From Leishmania infantum JPCM5 (lineage: Eukaryota; Euglenozoa; Kinetoplastea; Trypanosomatida; Trypanosomatidae), in contig NC_009391.2 in assembly GCF_000002875.2 (NCBI RefSeq), forward strand, positions 305,486-369,485: a DNA stretch of 64,000 nucleotides, written 5' to 3'. Position numbers and translations under genes: made by a program. Below the pieces are notes generated by a model. The model was not told the DNA's origin and did no database searches. It worked only from the letters and a program-made list of their open reading frames with translations. This document shows, piece after piece, positions 1 through 9,668 of this stretch (its first letter is position 1; the number at the start of each line of letters is the position of its first letter).

Positions 1-116
1 CAGGCAGTCGCACGTCAGCCTCCAATCGACGTTGCCCACCGGGATGGAGAGAAACCGACGCGCTCGGTCGACGATGTAGAGAAGCCGAAAAAAGTCACGT
101 TCTCTATCCTGCTCCA

Positions 117-569
117 GTCCTCCAGACTCTGCTGTGGGGAGTCTCCGCGCCATATTACGGGATGCAGCGGCTTGGGGCGGCTGGGGGGGGCGTGGCGCGC
201 GGGCGGGGCACAGAGTCTNGGGGGTCCCTGGCCTGGGGCCGGCCAGCTGCCTCCTTGGGTCCACTCGGCATGCGCCTTGGCCATCCCGTGCCACCACCCG
301 CGCGACAGACGCTATCGCCACTGCCCTCGCGCAGGGCGCTGGACGCGGCCGGCGTGGATCAAGGCGTGCGGCCCACTCGGGTGTCCGCGTGGGGCCGATC
401 ACGGGGCACACGCGCGAGGAAGGGGCGGGTCGCGGACACGGGGGGCCCGCTAGACGCGTGGACCCGATCCGACGCCAGGACGGCTGGCCCTCGCGCGCCA
501 GGGCGTAGCTGCGGCGCAACAGAGGTGGGTGCGCTGCAGCTGTGTATGTGCGTCTTGCTTGCTTGACGT
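117..569. repeat. Dispersed direct repeat, copy A
   Basis: This 453-bp block recurs in the same orientation at 35025-35478. By eye the copies differ at about eight positions plus a one-base G-run indel, so identity is about 98%. The last ~225 bases are identical. One ambiguous base (n) lies at 220. Sequence on either side of the block (1-116 and after 569) does not match the flanks of the other copy, so the homology has sharp edges. It is very GC-rich and carries no credible ORF: the frames in it are short and low in complexity. Copy B sits inside a retroposon-like island, so this copy is probably a SIDER/DIRE-type fragment, but that class assignment is inference. Confidence 0.85.
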
Positions 570-2634
570 GTTCGTAGTGGCTACGTGGACACGGCTGAAA
601 GGGCGAGAGGTAGAACAACGTCAAAACAAGAGGCGTCCAGCATTGTAGTCGCAACGCTTGGAGAGCTCCTTCAGCGACGGCGGCGCTTAGGCTTGCATGC
701 GTGTGTGTGGAGTGTGCTGGGCGCATAGCAGCGTACTTGCTCCCAGGGTGCTTGCTTCGCTTTCCTTGTAGTGTGTCTGCTCTACGCACCCGCCCCCTTC
801 CTTTGCTCAACACACACACATATCCTCAGCTTGTGATAACTCAGGGTGCAGTGCTTCCCCTGCCCCCCAACTCTGTCCGGGAGGAAACCGAGTAGACCCC
901 CACACTACCTCTATCGCTGGAAAGTACGAAACCCCTTCTGGTCGTTCCAGTGCCAAGTAGCGGTGATTTCAGAAAGTCATGGCGATGCATCGCTACTGAT
1001 GTCGAAGGTCAGGACCTGGACGACATTGCGTCGGAGCAACCTGCGACAGTGAGCCCGCTTGCACCATACACAGGGAAAAGTGTCACAGTGACTCGAGCGA
1101 ATCCCCTACCTCTGGCTCTCACACTGCTCACTGGTGTGGGGAGCCGGAGTGCTACCCCGAGACGGATGCACCAGGTGGCGATTGGCATAATTTGAGCTGC
1201 TGTGTTTTGGCCTTCGAGCCAGAGGCTGTGCTGCGATGACTGGGTCGGTGGCCTTCCTGTAACACGTGCGTTCATGGCTGCTTCGCGCCACGCGCTGCTG
1301 AGCCTGTGAGAGACCCCAGTAGAGCGGAGTGCAGCTCATGCTCTGTGGTAGAAAATGGACACACGTTGAAAACCAAGAAAAAACCAGCGAATCCCTTTTC
1401 TGTTGAATGCGCACCTATGCGTTTGCTGTAGGCCTCATGCACGTGTACGTGGGTGCCTGCGAATGTGTCTGTGACGGCGCTCTAGATTTGGGCAGAGACT
1501 TTGTGGGGCTCGCCCTCCCCCTTTTCTGATCACTGCGTCCATATCAACCTTCTCAATCTCCCTCTGCGGCCATCATTTTCAAGCTGCTGCTTGGGCTGCG
1601 TGCGGCGAAGGGAGCAAGCACGATACATATGTGCACATGCACAGACGCACCTCCCTCCCCCTCGTCGTGCTTGCGTTCTCAAACGCTCTTCTCTCTCTTT
1701 TTTTTTTTGCATTTTCAAACATGTTATCGTGAACTAATCACCTCCCCCCTCCACAAGCACACGCGCACGCGCACACACACGCGTCCGATCCTCCCTCGCG
1801 TGTGTGTGCGCGCGCGCGTGTGCTTGTGGCTTTTACTTACCTCTCTCTCCCGCTTCGTTATTTCGTTTTTCCTTTGGCGGATGTGTGTGCGCGCGCGTGC
1901 TCGTTGCGGTCTTTGTCTACATCCATGTGTGAGGATGGCGGTGAGGCGATGCTTCGGGGTTGTCATGACCCTCCTCATTCCTCCTCCTCCATGCGGGGAG
2001 GGCTGGGAGCATTCTTAGCGGAGGGTGTGGCCTGTGGCTGAGAGGCGCGATGCTCATGCTGTGGTGCGTGATCGTATGGGACGCACATATGCCTGTGTGC
2101 ATGTCCCTGCGTGTGTGTGTGCGTTACATTGAAGGGGCGAGAAATAAACGCGCAGCGAAGCGATAACGCGAAGCGGTGCGACGTGGGCGTGTAGGTGTGT
2201 CGGTGCGTGGCGCACCCGTCTCTGTGTGGGCGCTCAGGACGTGTGCGACTTTCTGGGTGTGGAGGGAGGGAAGGGGGGGGCGTGGTGGATTGAAGGCATG
2301 CATATTGAGGATGGGGGAGATGTACGGCGACGCGTCGATCTGTGCGCTCGTGGGCAACAAACGGTGCCCTGTCGTGATCTTCGCCTTCGCTCCGACTCTT
2401 TCTCTTCCGCATCCTCCAGTCGCGTTGCCTTTGCCCTTTCCCAGACCCCACCCCACTCCCTGCTCAGGCAATGTGCGCGCACGAGTATGCGGTCTGGCGT
2501 GCGTCTCGGGGTCTCTGCGTCTGTCCTTGCTCTGCAGAGGCAACCTCATCGCCCTCCTCGAACTTCTCACCGTCGCTATCTTGTCCATCGCACTCTCCAT
2601 CGAATTGCCGCACACTTCTCTTGTGCACGTGCGG
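570..2634. other. Intergenic region before the first gene
   Basis: No credible coding region is seen. Bases 570-1440 are moderately complex and could contain an old retroposon fragment, but I cannot prove it. Bases 1500-2260 are dominated by CA/GT and CG/TG alternations (for example 1755-1830 and 1880-1905) typical of Leishmania UTRs. ORFs here are short and of simple composition. Confidence 0.6.
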
Positions 2635-2652
2635 CTCCCACCCTTTCCAAAG
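2635..2652 (+). promoter_or_regulatory. Putative trans-splice acceptor
   Basis: A short pyrimidine tract (2635-2648) is followed by the first AG at 2651-2652. It would give a 26-base 5' UTR, with ATG 2679 as the first start codon. It is inferred from sequence only. Confidence 0.4.
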
Positions 2653-2678
2653 GTGTACACGTGAAGACGCACGCGCAC

Positions 2679-4238
2679 ATGTTTCTCCGGATTCGTGGCA
2701 AGGGCGCTTGCCCAGAGAACTCGCAGGCGTTGGCGATGCACATTCGCGGCTTTCGACACACGCACAGCCCGCCGCCCTCGGATTCCTACTACTCGGTGCT
2801 GCTCCTGCCACCGAGCTCGGAGTCCGCGTCGTCGGCCGTGGATGCGGCAACGAGCACGAAAACGCTTGCCGAACGACCCACAAGAGCGATGCAGCCGTTC
2901 CGCTTCGCGCTTTTCCCGGTGGGCATTCAGGCGGCGACCGACACAGCGGCGCAGGCGCAGTCTATCAAACAGTCGAAGGCAACGAACTCCTCTGGCGAGG
3001 CAGGCGGCGACGCAACAACAGCAGCAGCTGCGCCGACGCTCTCGCCTCTGGAGACAATCGATAAAGAGGCGGCCTGCATGCTGTGGAGGGAGACGTGGAA
3101 CTTATACGACATTCTTTACGACGAGGTGCCGCTGTTGCCGTGGGCCGAGGCGGCCGGCGATGAGGCGGCGGCGGCCTTGGTGGAGACAGTGGAGCGGGAG
3201 CTTCGCGAGCTCGCCTCGTCTGACGCGACGGCGGCAACGGCGACAGAGTTGCACTCGCTGGCTTCGTTGTCGGACAAGACGGACGACTTCATGCTCGCCT
3301 CAGCTCGCATGGGTAACCGCCGAGTGGTGGTGTGCTCGCACTACTATTCCTCTGCCGCCCTGCCGAGGAATTCCTTTGACGGCATGGGGAGGCACTGTGC
3401 CTCGGAATCAGCGGCGCCACAGTCGGCAACGTCTCCCGTCTCGATGGAGGGGCCTGTGGTGGTTCTAGACCTTGCCGACTTACCGATTGCGCAAGCCGGC
3501 GGCAAGACAATGGTGAACATCGCCTGGTACACCGCGTTCGCCGCGATGCAGCCGGACAGTGTGCTGCTCCACTGTCGTGCTGTGGTGGTGCGCCTCCCGT
3601 ACACGTCGGTTCCGACGTATATGCAAGCTTGTAGTCGCTGCGTCTCACCGACCTCGTCTGCAGCAGCGGCGCCGACCATGGCGGACGCTTTCCGCGAAAT
3701 GGTCGATTTCATTGGCGAGCACATGACCGCCGTTTATCAAGGGATGTTACTGGCGTTGCAAGCCACATCACCTGAGCTGGCAGCGAAGCGCACGGCGGCA
3801 CCACCGGTGGTGGTGGTTGGCAGCACACTGGCGGCGCTCAGCGGCTGCCTGGGCTGTTTGCTTGGCATCTCTGCCTCACCGAACATCGATAAGTCCGATC
3901 CTGTAAGGGTCGTTGTCCTCTACGGCGACCATCTCGGCACGGCAGCTGCGGGCAGCACTGGCACCAGCGGCGAGCACGATGCCGCCGGGGCCTGCAGCGC
4001 ACACATGCTGACGCAATACAAGTCCGTTGCTGAGGCCTGCAACTGCCCGGTGGCCTTCGAGACAGTGCGGGTTCCACTGAAGGCGTTGCTCGACGGCGAC
4101 GAAGAGTCGTGGGACGAGTACACACTGCGAGAGAGAGGCCGGCTGAACTTCTGCCCGTGCTGTGGTGACTGCTGTAGCGACAACAAAAACCACGCCGACG
4201 GGCACGCCCATGTTCACGGCCATGAGGATGACTACTAG
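2679..4238 (+). CDS. Conserved-looking protein of unknown function with Cys/His-rich C-terminus
   Basis: The predicted protein has 519 residues. I do not recognise a family. The reading frame stays open upstream to 2226, but ATG 2679 is the first ATG after the predicted acceptor at 2652; ATG 2736 (MHIRGF) is a plausible alternative start. The N-terminal third is Ala/Ser/Thr-rich. The middle has ordered stretches (LDLADLPIAQAGGKTMVN; VVVVGSTLAALSGCLGCLLG) that suggest a folded alpha/beta domain. The C-terminus carries a tight cysteine cluster, FCPCCGDCC, followed by a His/Asp-rich tail (HADGHAHVHGHEDDY), which resembles a metal-binding tail. No signal peptide or clear membrane segment is seen. 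Coding status rests on length, composition, the upstream splice signal and ordered segments. Function is unknown. Confidence 0.75.
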   Translation: MFLRIRGKGACPENSQALAMHIRGFRHTHSPPPSDSYYSVLLLPPSSESASSAVDAATSTKTLAERPTRAMQPFRFALFPVGIQAATDTAAQAQSIKQSKATNSSGEAGGDATTAAAAPTLSPLETIDKEAACMLWRETWNLYDILYDEVPLLPWAEAAGDEAAAALVETVERELRELASSDATAATATELHSLASLSDKTDDFMLASARMGNRRVVVCSHYYSSAALPRNSFDGMGRHCASESAAPQSATSPVSMEGPVVVLDLADLPIAQAGGKTMVNIAWYTAFAAMQPDSVLLHCRAVVVRLPYTSVPTYMQACSRCVSPTSSAAAAPTMADAFREMVDFIGEHMTAVYQGMLLALQATSPELAAKRTAAPPVVVVGSTLAALSGCLGCLLGISASPNIDKSDPVRVVVLYGDHLGTAAAGSTGTSGEHDAAGACSAHMLTQYKSVAEACNCPVAFETVRVPLKALLDGDEESWDEYTLRERGRLNFCPCCGDCCSDNKNHADGHAHVHGHEDDY

Positions 4239-5397
4239 AGAGAGTGGGGCGGGCAATTCGTTGGCCCTGTTGCAGTGTGGAGAAGGCACTCGTAGCGCGT
4301 AGCTGCTTGTGTTTGTGCGTGTGTGTGCGCGTGCCTTTTCCGGCGTCGTGGTCGCGTTCGAGGCTAGACGACAACGTCTTCAGCTGAGAGGTGCACTTCA
4401 CTCGCACGGTGCGCATCGGACCAGCTGACTGCTCTCACGCTTCCTCTCTGAGTAAAGTTTCTTCATGCTGGCTCGCCGACGGATCGCACTCAAGCCATGC
4501 GCGCACACATGAGCAGCCGCAGGCGCACCGAGCTGAAGGTTGGTTTCTTCACGTGTGTGCTATCGTGTGGGGATGCCTTCCATACCGCCATCGAGCGCGG
4601 CCGCTCGCCTCGACTCACTCCCTGTTCATTGCGTTCTACCTAATCTTGCGCGCTTCTCAAGGTGTGCGCGTGTCTGTGAGATTATGGCACCGCCCTTTCT
4701 CCTTTTTCATGTGGGGCCCGCGGCTCGACACGGCAGCGCCGCCACGCCCGCGTGACGCACACGAAGAACAATCACTCGCGTGGCCCTCTCAACGCCCCCC
4801 TTCGCCTAAGGCACCAGCACGTGTGATACTATTTCAGCCTTCCCCATCTTTATTCCCGCATCACTTCGCCACGCGCTCACTGCAAGCCGAAAAGACGGCG
4901 TGCTCGCTGCCGACGCGCTCACATACGCAGGAATGATCCAGCCAAGTTTCTTGTCGTGTGCCACGCCAGTTCGCGAACCCACCTCGCTCTCTCGCTCTCT
5001 CTGTGCGTGTGTGTGTGTGCGCTCTGCTTCTCCCGCAGAGGATATGCGAGTGTGTTATGTGCCTCTCCTCTGTGCATGCGTGTCCATTCACAGGGGACAC
5101 GTACGCACACTCAGTCGCACCCCCAGTCCACAGGCGCAGACCTGGCTTGCTCAATGAAGCTGGCCCTCACGCGGCCTTGGCGTGCGCGTCACTGCCTGCA
5201 TCTCTCCTGCACACTCGTTGATCCGAAGAGCGCTCTCGCCTTTCTCCTCGTCCTTCTTTCTGTCTCTCTCTGTGTGTGCGTGTGTCTGGGGACGCGACGT
5301 GCACTGCGTATGCGGGCGTGGGTGCTACTTTCTCGTGTTCACCGCGCAAAACAGTATTGAGCCCAGCAAACGCTCTTCTTCGGTAGCTTCGCCCACG
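4239..5397. other. Intergenic region
   Basis: This holds the 3' UTR of the upstream gene and the 5' flank of the SNARE gene. It is pyrimidine-rich with GT-rich patches near 4310-4335 and 5000-5020. No gene is supported. Confidence 0.6.
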
Positions 5398-5439
5398 TCT
5401 CCCCCTTCCCCTGCTCCCCCCCCCAAACCTGCCACCGAG
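5398..5439 (+). promoter_or_regulatory. Putative trans-splice acceptor
   Basis: A C-rich pyrimidine tract (5398-5424) is followed by the first AG at 5438-5439, about 62 bases before the SNARE start. An alternative AG lies near 5458. Confidence 0.45.
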
Positions 5440-5501
5440 GTTACACACCTACACACAGCAAGCACATACACGACCTCCCCTCCTCCGCGCCGCCCTTCCG
5501 A

Positions 5502-6008
5502 ATGCGCGCAGGGGTGAATGCGAAGCTGGGTGGCGGCAATGAAAGCACGCTGATCGAGCACATGAAGGCTTCCGTGCAGCCGTCCACCGCGGCAGCCGCG
5601 GAGACGCAACGGGCGCCGCAACTTGCAGCTGCCGCGAATCTGCAAAGTGGCTACAGCGGCATCGGCAGCGGCCCCAGCGCAGCGGTGCCGCCGGCCGACT
5701 CCGCCGTAATCTCCTCCTCGACGACCGCACAGCAGACGCGCGAGAACATCGAGCGCGCGCTTCGCATGAACGAGGCCACGAACAACTCCGGCTACGCTAC
5801 TTTGCAGTCGCTGGGAAAGCAGCGCGAAGTCATCCAGAACAGCCTCAACACGGTAGATTCGACGCACCAACATCTTAGCGACTCCCGCCAGGTAATCCGC
5901 GACATCCGCATGGGCGTGTATAAGGAGTGGCTCATCAAGGGATGCGTCGTTGCGTTTCTGATGCTCCTGATCGTTGTCATTATCTATTCGAAGTTCATTC
6001 GGAAGTAG
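5502..6008 (+). CDS. Qb-type SNARE protein (Vti1/membrin/Gos-like)
   Basis: This is a 168-residue tail-anchored protein. Residues 1-70 are Ala/Ser-rich and variable. Residues ~75-142 form a heptad-patterned SNARE helix with a Gln in the middle (LGKQREVIQNSLN), the pattern of Q-SNAREs. The segment resembles the Vti1/membrin group (compare LHQQRETIE of Vti1). Residues ~146-164 form a hydrophobic anchor (CVVAFLMLLIVVIIYS) with a short basic tail (KFIRK). SNAREs of this type drive membrane fusion in Golgi or endosomal traffic, with the N-terminus in the cytosol. The exact Qb subgroup cannot be fixed by eye. The protein is short for Vti1 (usually ~220 residues) because a three-helix N-terminal domain is not evident. 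The start at 5502 is the first ATG after the predicted acceptor. Confidence 0.85.
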   Translation: MRAGVNAKLGGGNESTLIEHMKASVQPSTAAAAETQRAPQLAAAANLQSGYSGIGSGPSAAVPPADSAVISSSTTAQQTRENIERALRMNEATNNSGYATLQSLGKQREVIQNSLNTVDSTHQHLSDSRQVIRDIRMGVYKEWLIKGCVVAFLMLLIVVIIYSKFIRK

Positions 6009-7121
6009 GAAGGAACGTCACGTTCGCGGCGTGCGCGCGTGTGTGTGAACCCATGCGTGAGCGATGGATAAGTGCGTCCAGGTCTCGGTGAAGGAGATGA
6101 GGAATACACAGACACGCCGAGCGATGTGTTCTCATGGCGACACGGGCCAGTAGCCAAACCTGCGGAGGTGGAGGAGAGAGAGCAGGCGGCTCACGAACTT
6201 GCCATTCTCCTGCCACACCATGTGCGCGATGATGATTACGTTATTTTGGTGCAAGCAAGACGCCTTTCCTTCCCTCATCATCGTCATTGCCAGCGTGTCG
6301 CCGCTGTGGCTCTAGACGCCCTGGGCAGTCGAGGCGGTCTCGCTAGCGCCTCCGTCACACAGCCCCATTCCGCAGTGTCAGCGCGCATCAGCATCCTCAC
6401 CGCAACTTGCTCATCGCTCTCGTATTGTTTTTTAGTGCTTCGGCGCATATTTGCTTTCTTCGTGCTCACTGCCTGCCTGCCTTGCTCTCCATGCCTCCTG
6501 GGTCTCCGTATGCCTGCACACATGTGTTTGATGTCTGCTCCTCCTGCGCATGTTGGATGCGGATCTCTTTGGAGCGCTCCGTCCGCACTCCTCGACACCC
6601 AAGCGCGTGCGCAGGTGTGCGCAGGTATTACACAAGCCAAACACGCAACTGAACAAGCCAAGATGTGTTTGTGTGTGTGTGAGAGGGCAGAGGGCGCAGT
6701 AGAACGTGAGATCACGCGCCACCGCCCTCTTCGAAAAGAGAGAGTCGAAACTGCCGCACACACCTGCGTGCGTGCGAAGAAGGGCCTATCTCGGTGGGAA
6801 CTACACGTCTCCATCTTTCCTCACCGCGATGCGCATGCATGTGGGTGGGAAGATCATCGCCTCACTCCAATGGCCAACCCCCGCTTCTCCCTCCCTCCCT
6901 GGTCTGCGCTGCTGCCTCCGACTGTCTGTCGCTCTTTCTCTCGTCCCTTCTTTCTCGTTGTTGACACCAAAAACCGAACGCCGCGCATCATCTTTCCGCG
7001 TGCGCCGCTCGCACCCTCGCCGCATCCCGCTGCGCGTGGCTGCACTCCATTTCCTTCCACGTCACAGTGCGACTCACCTGCGTCGTCTTCTCACCCTCTT
7101 CCAAGTCGTCCTATCAGCTTC
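6009..7121. other. Intergenic region upstream of S9
   Basis: A long + frame is open from 6072 into the S9 gene, but its 350 extra codons are low in complexity and precede the splice acceptor, so I treat it as UTR/intergenic. The region contains GT repeats near 6665-6685 and pyrimidine tracts from 6885 to 6957. Confidence 0.65.
6931..7067 (+). promoter_or_regulatory. Putative trans-splice acceptor for S9
   Basis: A pyrimidine tract at 6931-6957 is followed by about 100 bases without AG, then a second short tract and the first AG at 7066-7067. This predicts a 54-base 5' UTR. No ATG lies between this AG and the S9 start. Confidence 0.55.
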
Positions 7122-7694
7122 ATGCGCAACTACAACAACTTCAACCGCGTGTGGAAGGCGCCGCGTCGTCCGTTCGAGAAGGAGCGCCTCGACCGCGAGA
7201 TGAAGCTGTGCGGCCAGTACGGTCTGCGCTGCAAGCGTGAGATCTGGCGTGTGAACATGACGCTGTCCAAGATGCGCCGCACGGCCCGTCTGCTGCTGAC
7301 GCTGCCGGAGAACCACCCCCGCCGTCTGCTTGAGGGCTCCGCCATCATGCGCCGCTGCCACGAGTATGGCTTCCTCGACGAGGAGAAGGACAAGCTGGAT
7401 TACGTGCTGTCGCTGACGGTGCCGGACATTCTCGAGCGCCGCCTGCAGACCATCGTCTTCAAGGCCGGTCTCGCCAAGTCCGTGCACCACGCCCGCGTCC
7501 TGATTCAGCAGCGCCACATCGCCGTCGCCAAGCAGATTGTGACGATCCCGTCCTTCATCGTGCGCGTGAGCAGTGAGCGCCACATCGCCTTTGCTGATGC
7601 TTCGCCGTTCGGCAACGGCCGCCCTGGCCGCGTCAAGCGCGTGCGCGCGAAGGCCGCCAAGCGCCACGCCGGCGGCGGCGATGACGACGAGTAA
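7122..7694 (+). CDS. RPS9: 40S ribosomal protein S9 (uS4 family)
   Basis: The predicted protein has 190 residues, the normal length for eukaryotic S9. It begins [20 protein letters not shown] and carries the conserved uS4 body, including [11 protein letters not shown], the S4 RNA-binding domain around residues 105-165 ([30 protein letters not shown]), and a basic C-terminal tail with a Gly/Asp end. uS4 binds 18S rRNA early in small-subunit assembly and lines the mRNA entry channel. The ORF remains open upstream to 6072, but ATG 7122 matches the family N-terminus and follows the predicted acceptor at 7067. Codon use is strongly GC3-biased, as expected for a highly expressed Leishmania gene. 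The position agrees with my memory of S9 on L. major chromosome 7. Confidence 0.97.
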   Translation: MRNYNNFNRVWKAPRRPFEKERLDREMKLCGQYGLRCKREIWRVNMTLSKMRRTARLLLTLPENHPRRLLEGSAIMRRCHEYGFLDEEKDKLDYVLSLTVPDILERRLQTIVFKAGLAKSVHHARVLIQQRHIAVAKQIVTIPSFIVRVSSERHIAFADASPFGNGRPGRVKRVRAKAAKRHAGGGDDDE

Positions 7695-9590
7695 GTCGCC
7701 AGTTAGACGAGTGGATGGTTCGTGCCTTTGCCGAGGGAGGAGAGTGGAGAGAAATGCGAGTTGGACAGAATGAACACGCGAGAGGGTCCGTCTAGGGACG
7801 GCGCTCTGAGTGCGACGTGTCTGCGCGACACACGTGAGCGCATGTCTCTCTCTGTCTGTGTGTAGTATGCTTGTCGCTCGTTCTCTACGCTCTTCAGCTC
7901 CTCCCGCGTCCACCTATGGCGATGATCCGAAAGGCTGCACTGCCCACGCCGTCGCCGCCGCGCGCCGAGAGACAAGCATGCACCCTACCTTCACGGAGCG
8001 GCACCGGTTTCCTCGGACTCGCAGGGTGTGAGGGAAAGCCGTTGTCGATGGTGATGGCAATGGACGCTTGCTTGCCGCTGGTGCTGCGGTGGTGGTGGTG
8101 GTGATGTCCGCGATGTCCGTGGTGATGTTGGAGGTGACGTACCGCCCCCTCAACGCACTTCTCCGTCCTTCGTTTTCCGTTTTCTGTTTGTTCTTTCCCT
8201 TCGTTTTCGCCTCTGTTCTAAAATGAAAAAAGAAGAAGTGAGACCTGACGTGCGCACTCACACACGCACTCACATGAAAAGGGGGCATGTCGCACCTGCG
8301 GCCAAGGGGAAAGGGTACACTTATGTGCGCTTGCGCGCTCGCCCGAGATTGGACGCCCAGCGGGGAAGGGGACAAGGGTCCGCTTGACACGAGCGGGGGG
8401 GCTCGCTACACACGCACACAAACCACGAAGCAGGGGTGGTGACGGTGGTGGGGGCAGCAACAACCTCAGTAGTGGACGTTGTGGCGTTGTGCGTTGGGTG
8501 CGTACAGCGAGCGAATCGTGTCCATGGATTTGCCATGCAAAATCCATCGGGACGACAGAGAAGCCGCCCCTCCTTCCTCACGCCTCTCGCTGCTCTGTCT
8601 TCATGGCAACACGCTCGATCGCCATGATGATCCTCACCATGTCTCTCTCCTCTCTCTTTCCCCCCTCCCTCCCTCTTCCCTTCCTCCCTACACACCCACA
8701 CACCCACAACCACACCCACACACCCACACGACGTCTGTTGCTGCAGAGTATCGTCGCTGTCAATTTGCATGACAGTATCGGCCCTGCTTTCCTTTTTTTT
8801 TTCGTCATCCCTCTCCTTTCTCGTGCATAATTTCCTGCGTGGGTGCGCTTGCGCGGCTCATCTGTCGGCTGCTCGCCTCCCCTCCCTCCCCGCCTCCCCC
8901 CGACCCTGCAGTCGGTGCTGATGGGCGTTTCCGTTCCTTAATCCCTTACCTGTTTCTTATTCCTCGTGCAAGGCAGGTGATTGGATGTTCGGCTGCTTGT
9001 CTGCCTTGAAGCGATTCTGCCATTCTTGCGGGTCGAGGGCACCACCATCGACAGCCTCATCTCCAGCGGTTACATCCTTTTTCGTTCCGTGCGCGTGTGT
9101 GTCTGTGAGCCGCCCTCCCTCCCTCCCTCTGTCTCTCACACAACACATACACACAACACACACACACACACACACACAGACATATACCGTAGGCTCGAGC
9201 TCGAGAAGGCGGGCACGGCTGCATCTGTGTGTATACACAACGCTACGCAGAAGATATCAAGCGCACCGTCACGCCTACTCCAGCACCGCGACATCGCTGG
9301 CAGCTGCCACGCCCTCGACCTTCCCGTCTCGCCCCCCCCCCCCCACTCCTTCCTCCCTCACGCATACATACGAAATCGCATCGTGCTCCACGAAAGGTGA
9401 GTGCAGGGGAGCATCCTGCGGGGAGTTTCAGTGATCCGCAGAAGCAGGCTAAGTCCGCTTGCGCGCGCGTGCGCTCCGTGAACAAGCGAATTGCCGGCAA
9501 CGTGGGATCTGCTGGAATACGCAACGAAAGACGCAAGGAGGGGCCCGGGTCGCGGACCCGCTGCCTCCCTCCTTTCGCGGAGCCATCGCG
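7695..9590. other. Intergenic region
   Basis: This is the 3' UTR of S9 plus the upstream flank of the kinase gene. Notable contents are a GGT run near 8087-8104, a ~50-base pyrimidine tract at 8641-8692 followed by CCACA-type repeats (8690-8730), a CA microsatellite (9156-9178) and a long C run near 9331-9344. No gene is supported. A 279-codon antisense frame (7074-7913) is a shadow of S9. Confidence 0.6.
9156..9178. repeat. CA dinucleotide repeat
   Basis: About eleven CA units, preceded by imperfect CA-rich sequence from 9138. Confidence 0.9.
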
Positions 9591-9629
9591 GCTCTCTTTC
9601 TTCATCTTTCCCTCCTTCTTCCCCTTCAG
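9591..9629 (+). promoter_or_regulatory. Putative trans-splice acceptor for the kinase gene
   Basis: A strong 37-base pyrimidine tract ends directly in CAG, with AG at 9628-9629. This leaves a 39-base 5' UTR without an ATG before the start at 9669. It argues against the 70 extra codons open upstream of that ATG. Confidence 0.65.
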
Positions 9630-9668
9630 CGCTCTTATTGTTCCTTGAGAAGGCCTCGGCGCTGGGCC

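Noticed and set aside
117..569. Protein-coding genes inside the repeat blocks (frames of up to 134 codons)
   Set aside because: All frames are Arg/Gly/Pro-rich translations of GC-rich DNA, with overlapping alternatives in every frame, and occur equally in both repeat copies.
2226..2678. N-terminal extension of the first gene's reading frame
   Set aside because: It lies upstream of the predicted splice acceptor (2652), is low in complexity, and other in-frame ATGs fit better.
6072..7121. Extension giving S9 a 540-residue protein
   Set aside because: S9 is ~190 residues in eukaryotes, and the family N-terminus begins exactly at 7122, after a pyrimidine-AG signal.
7074..7913. 279-codon antisense frame over S9
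   Set aside because: It mirrors the GC3-rich codons of S9 and has no recognisable product; all real genes here are on the + strand.
9459..9668. Seventy extra codons before the kinase start
   Set aside because: A strong pyrimidine tract and AG at 9629 fall inside this stretch, so it is 5' flank.
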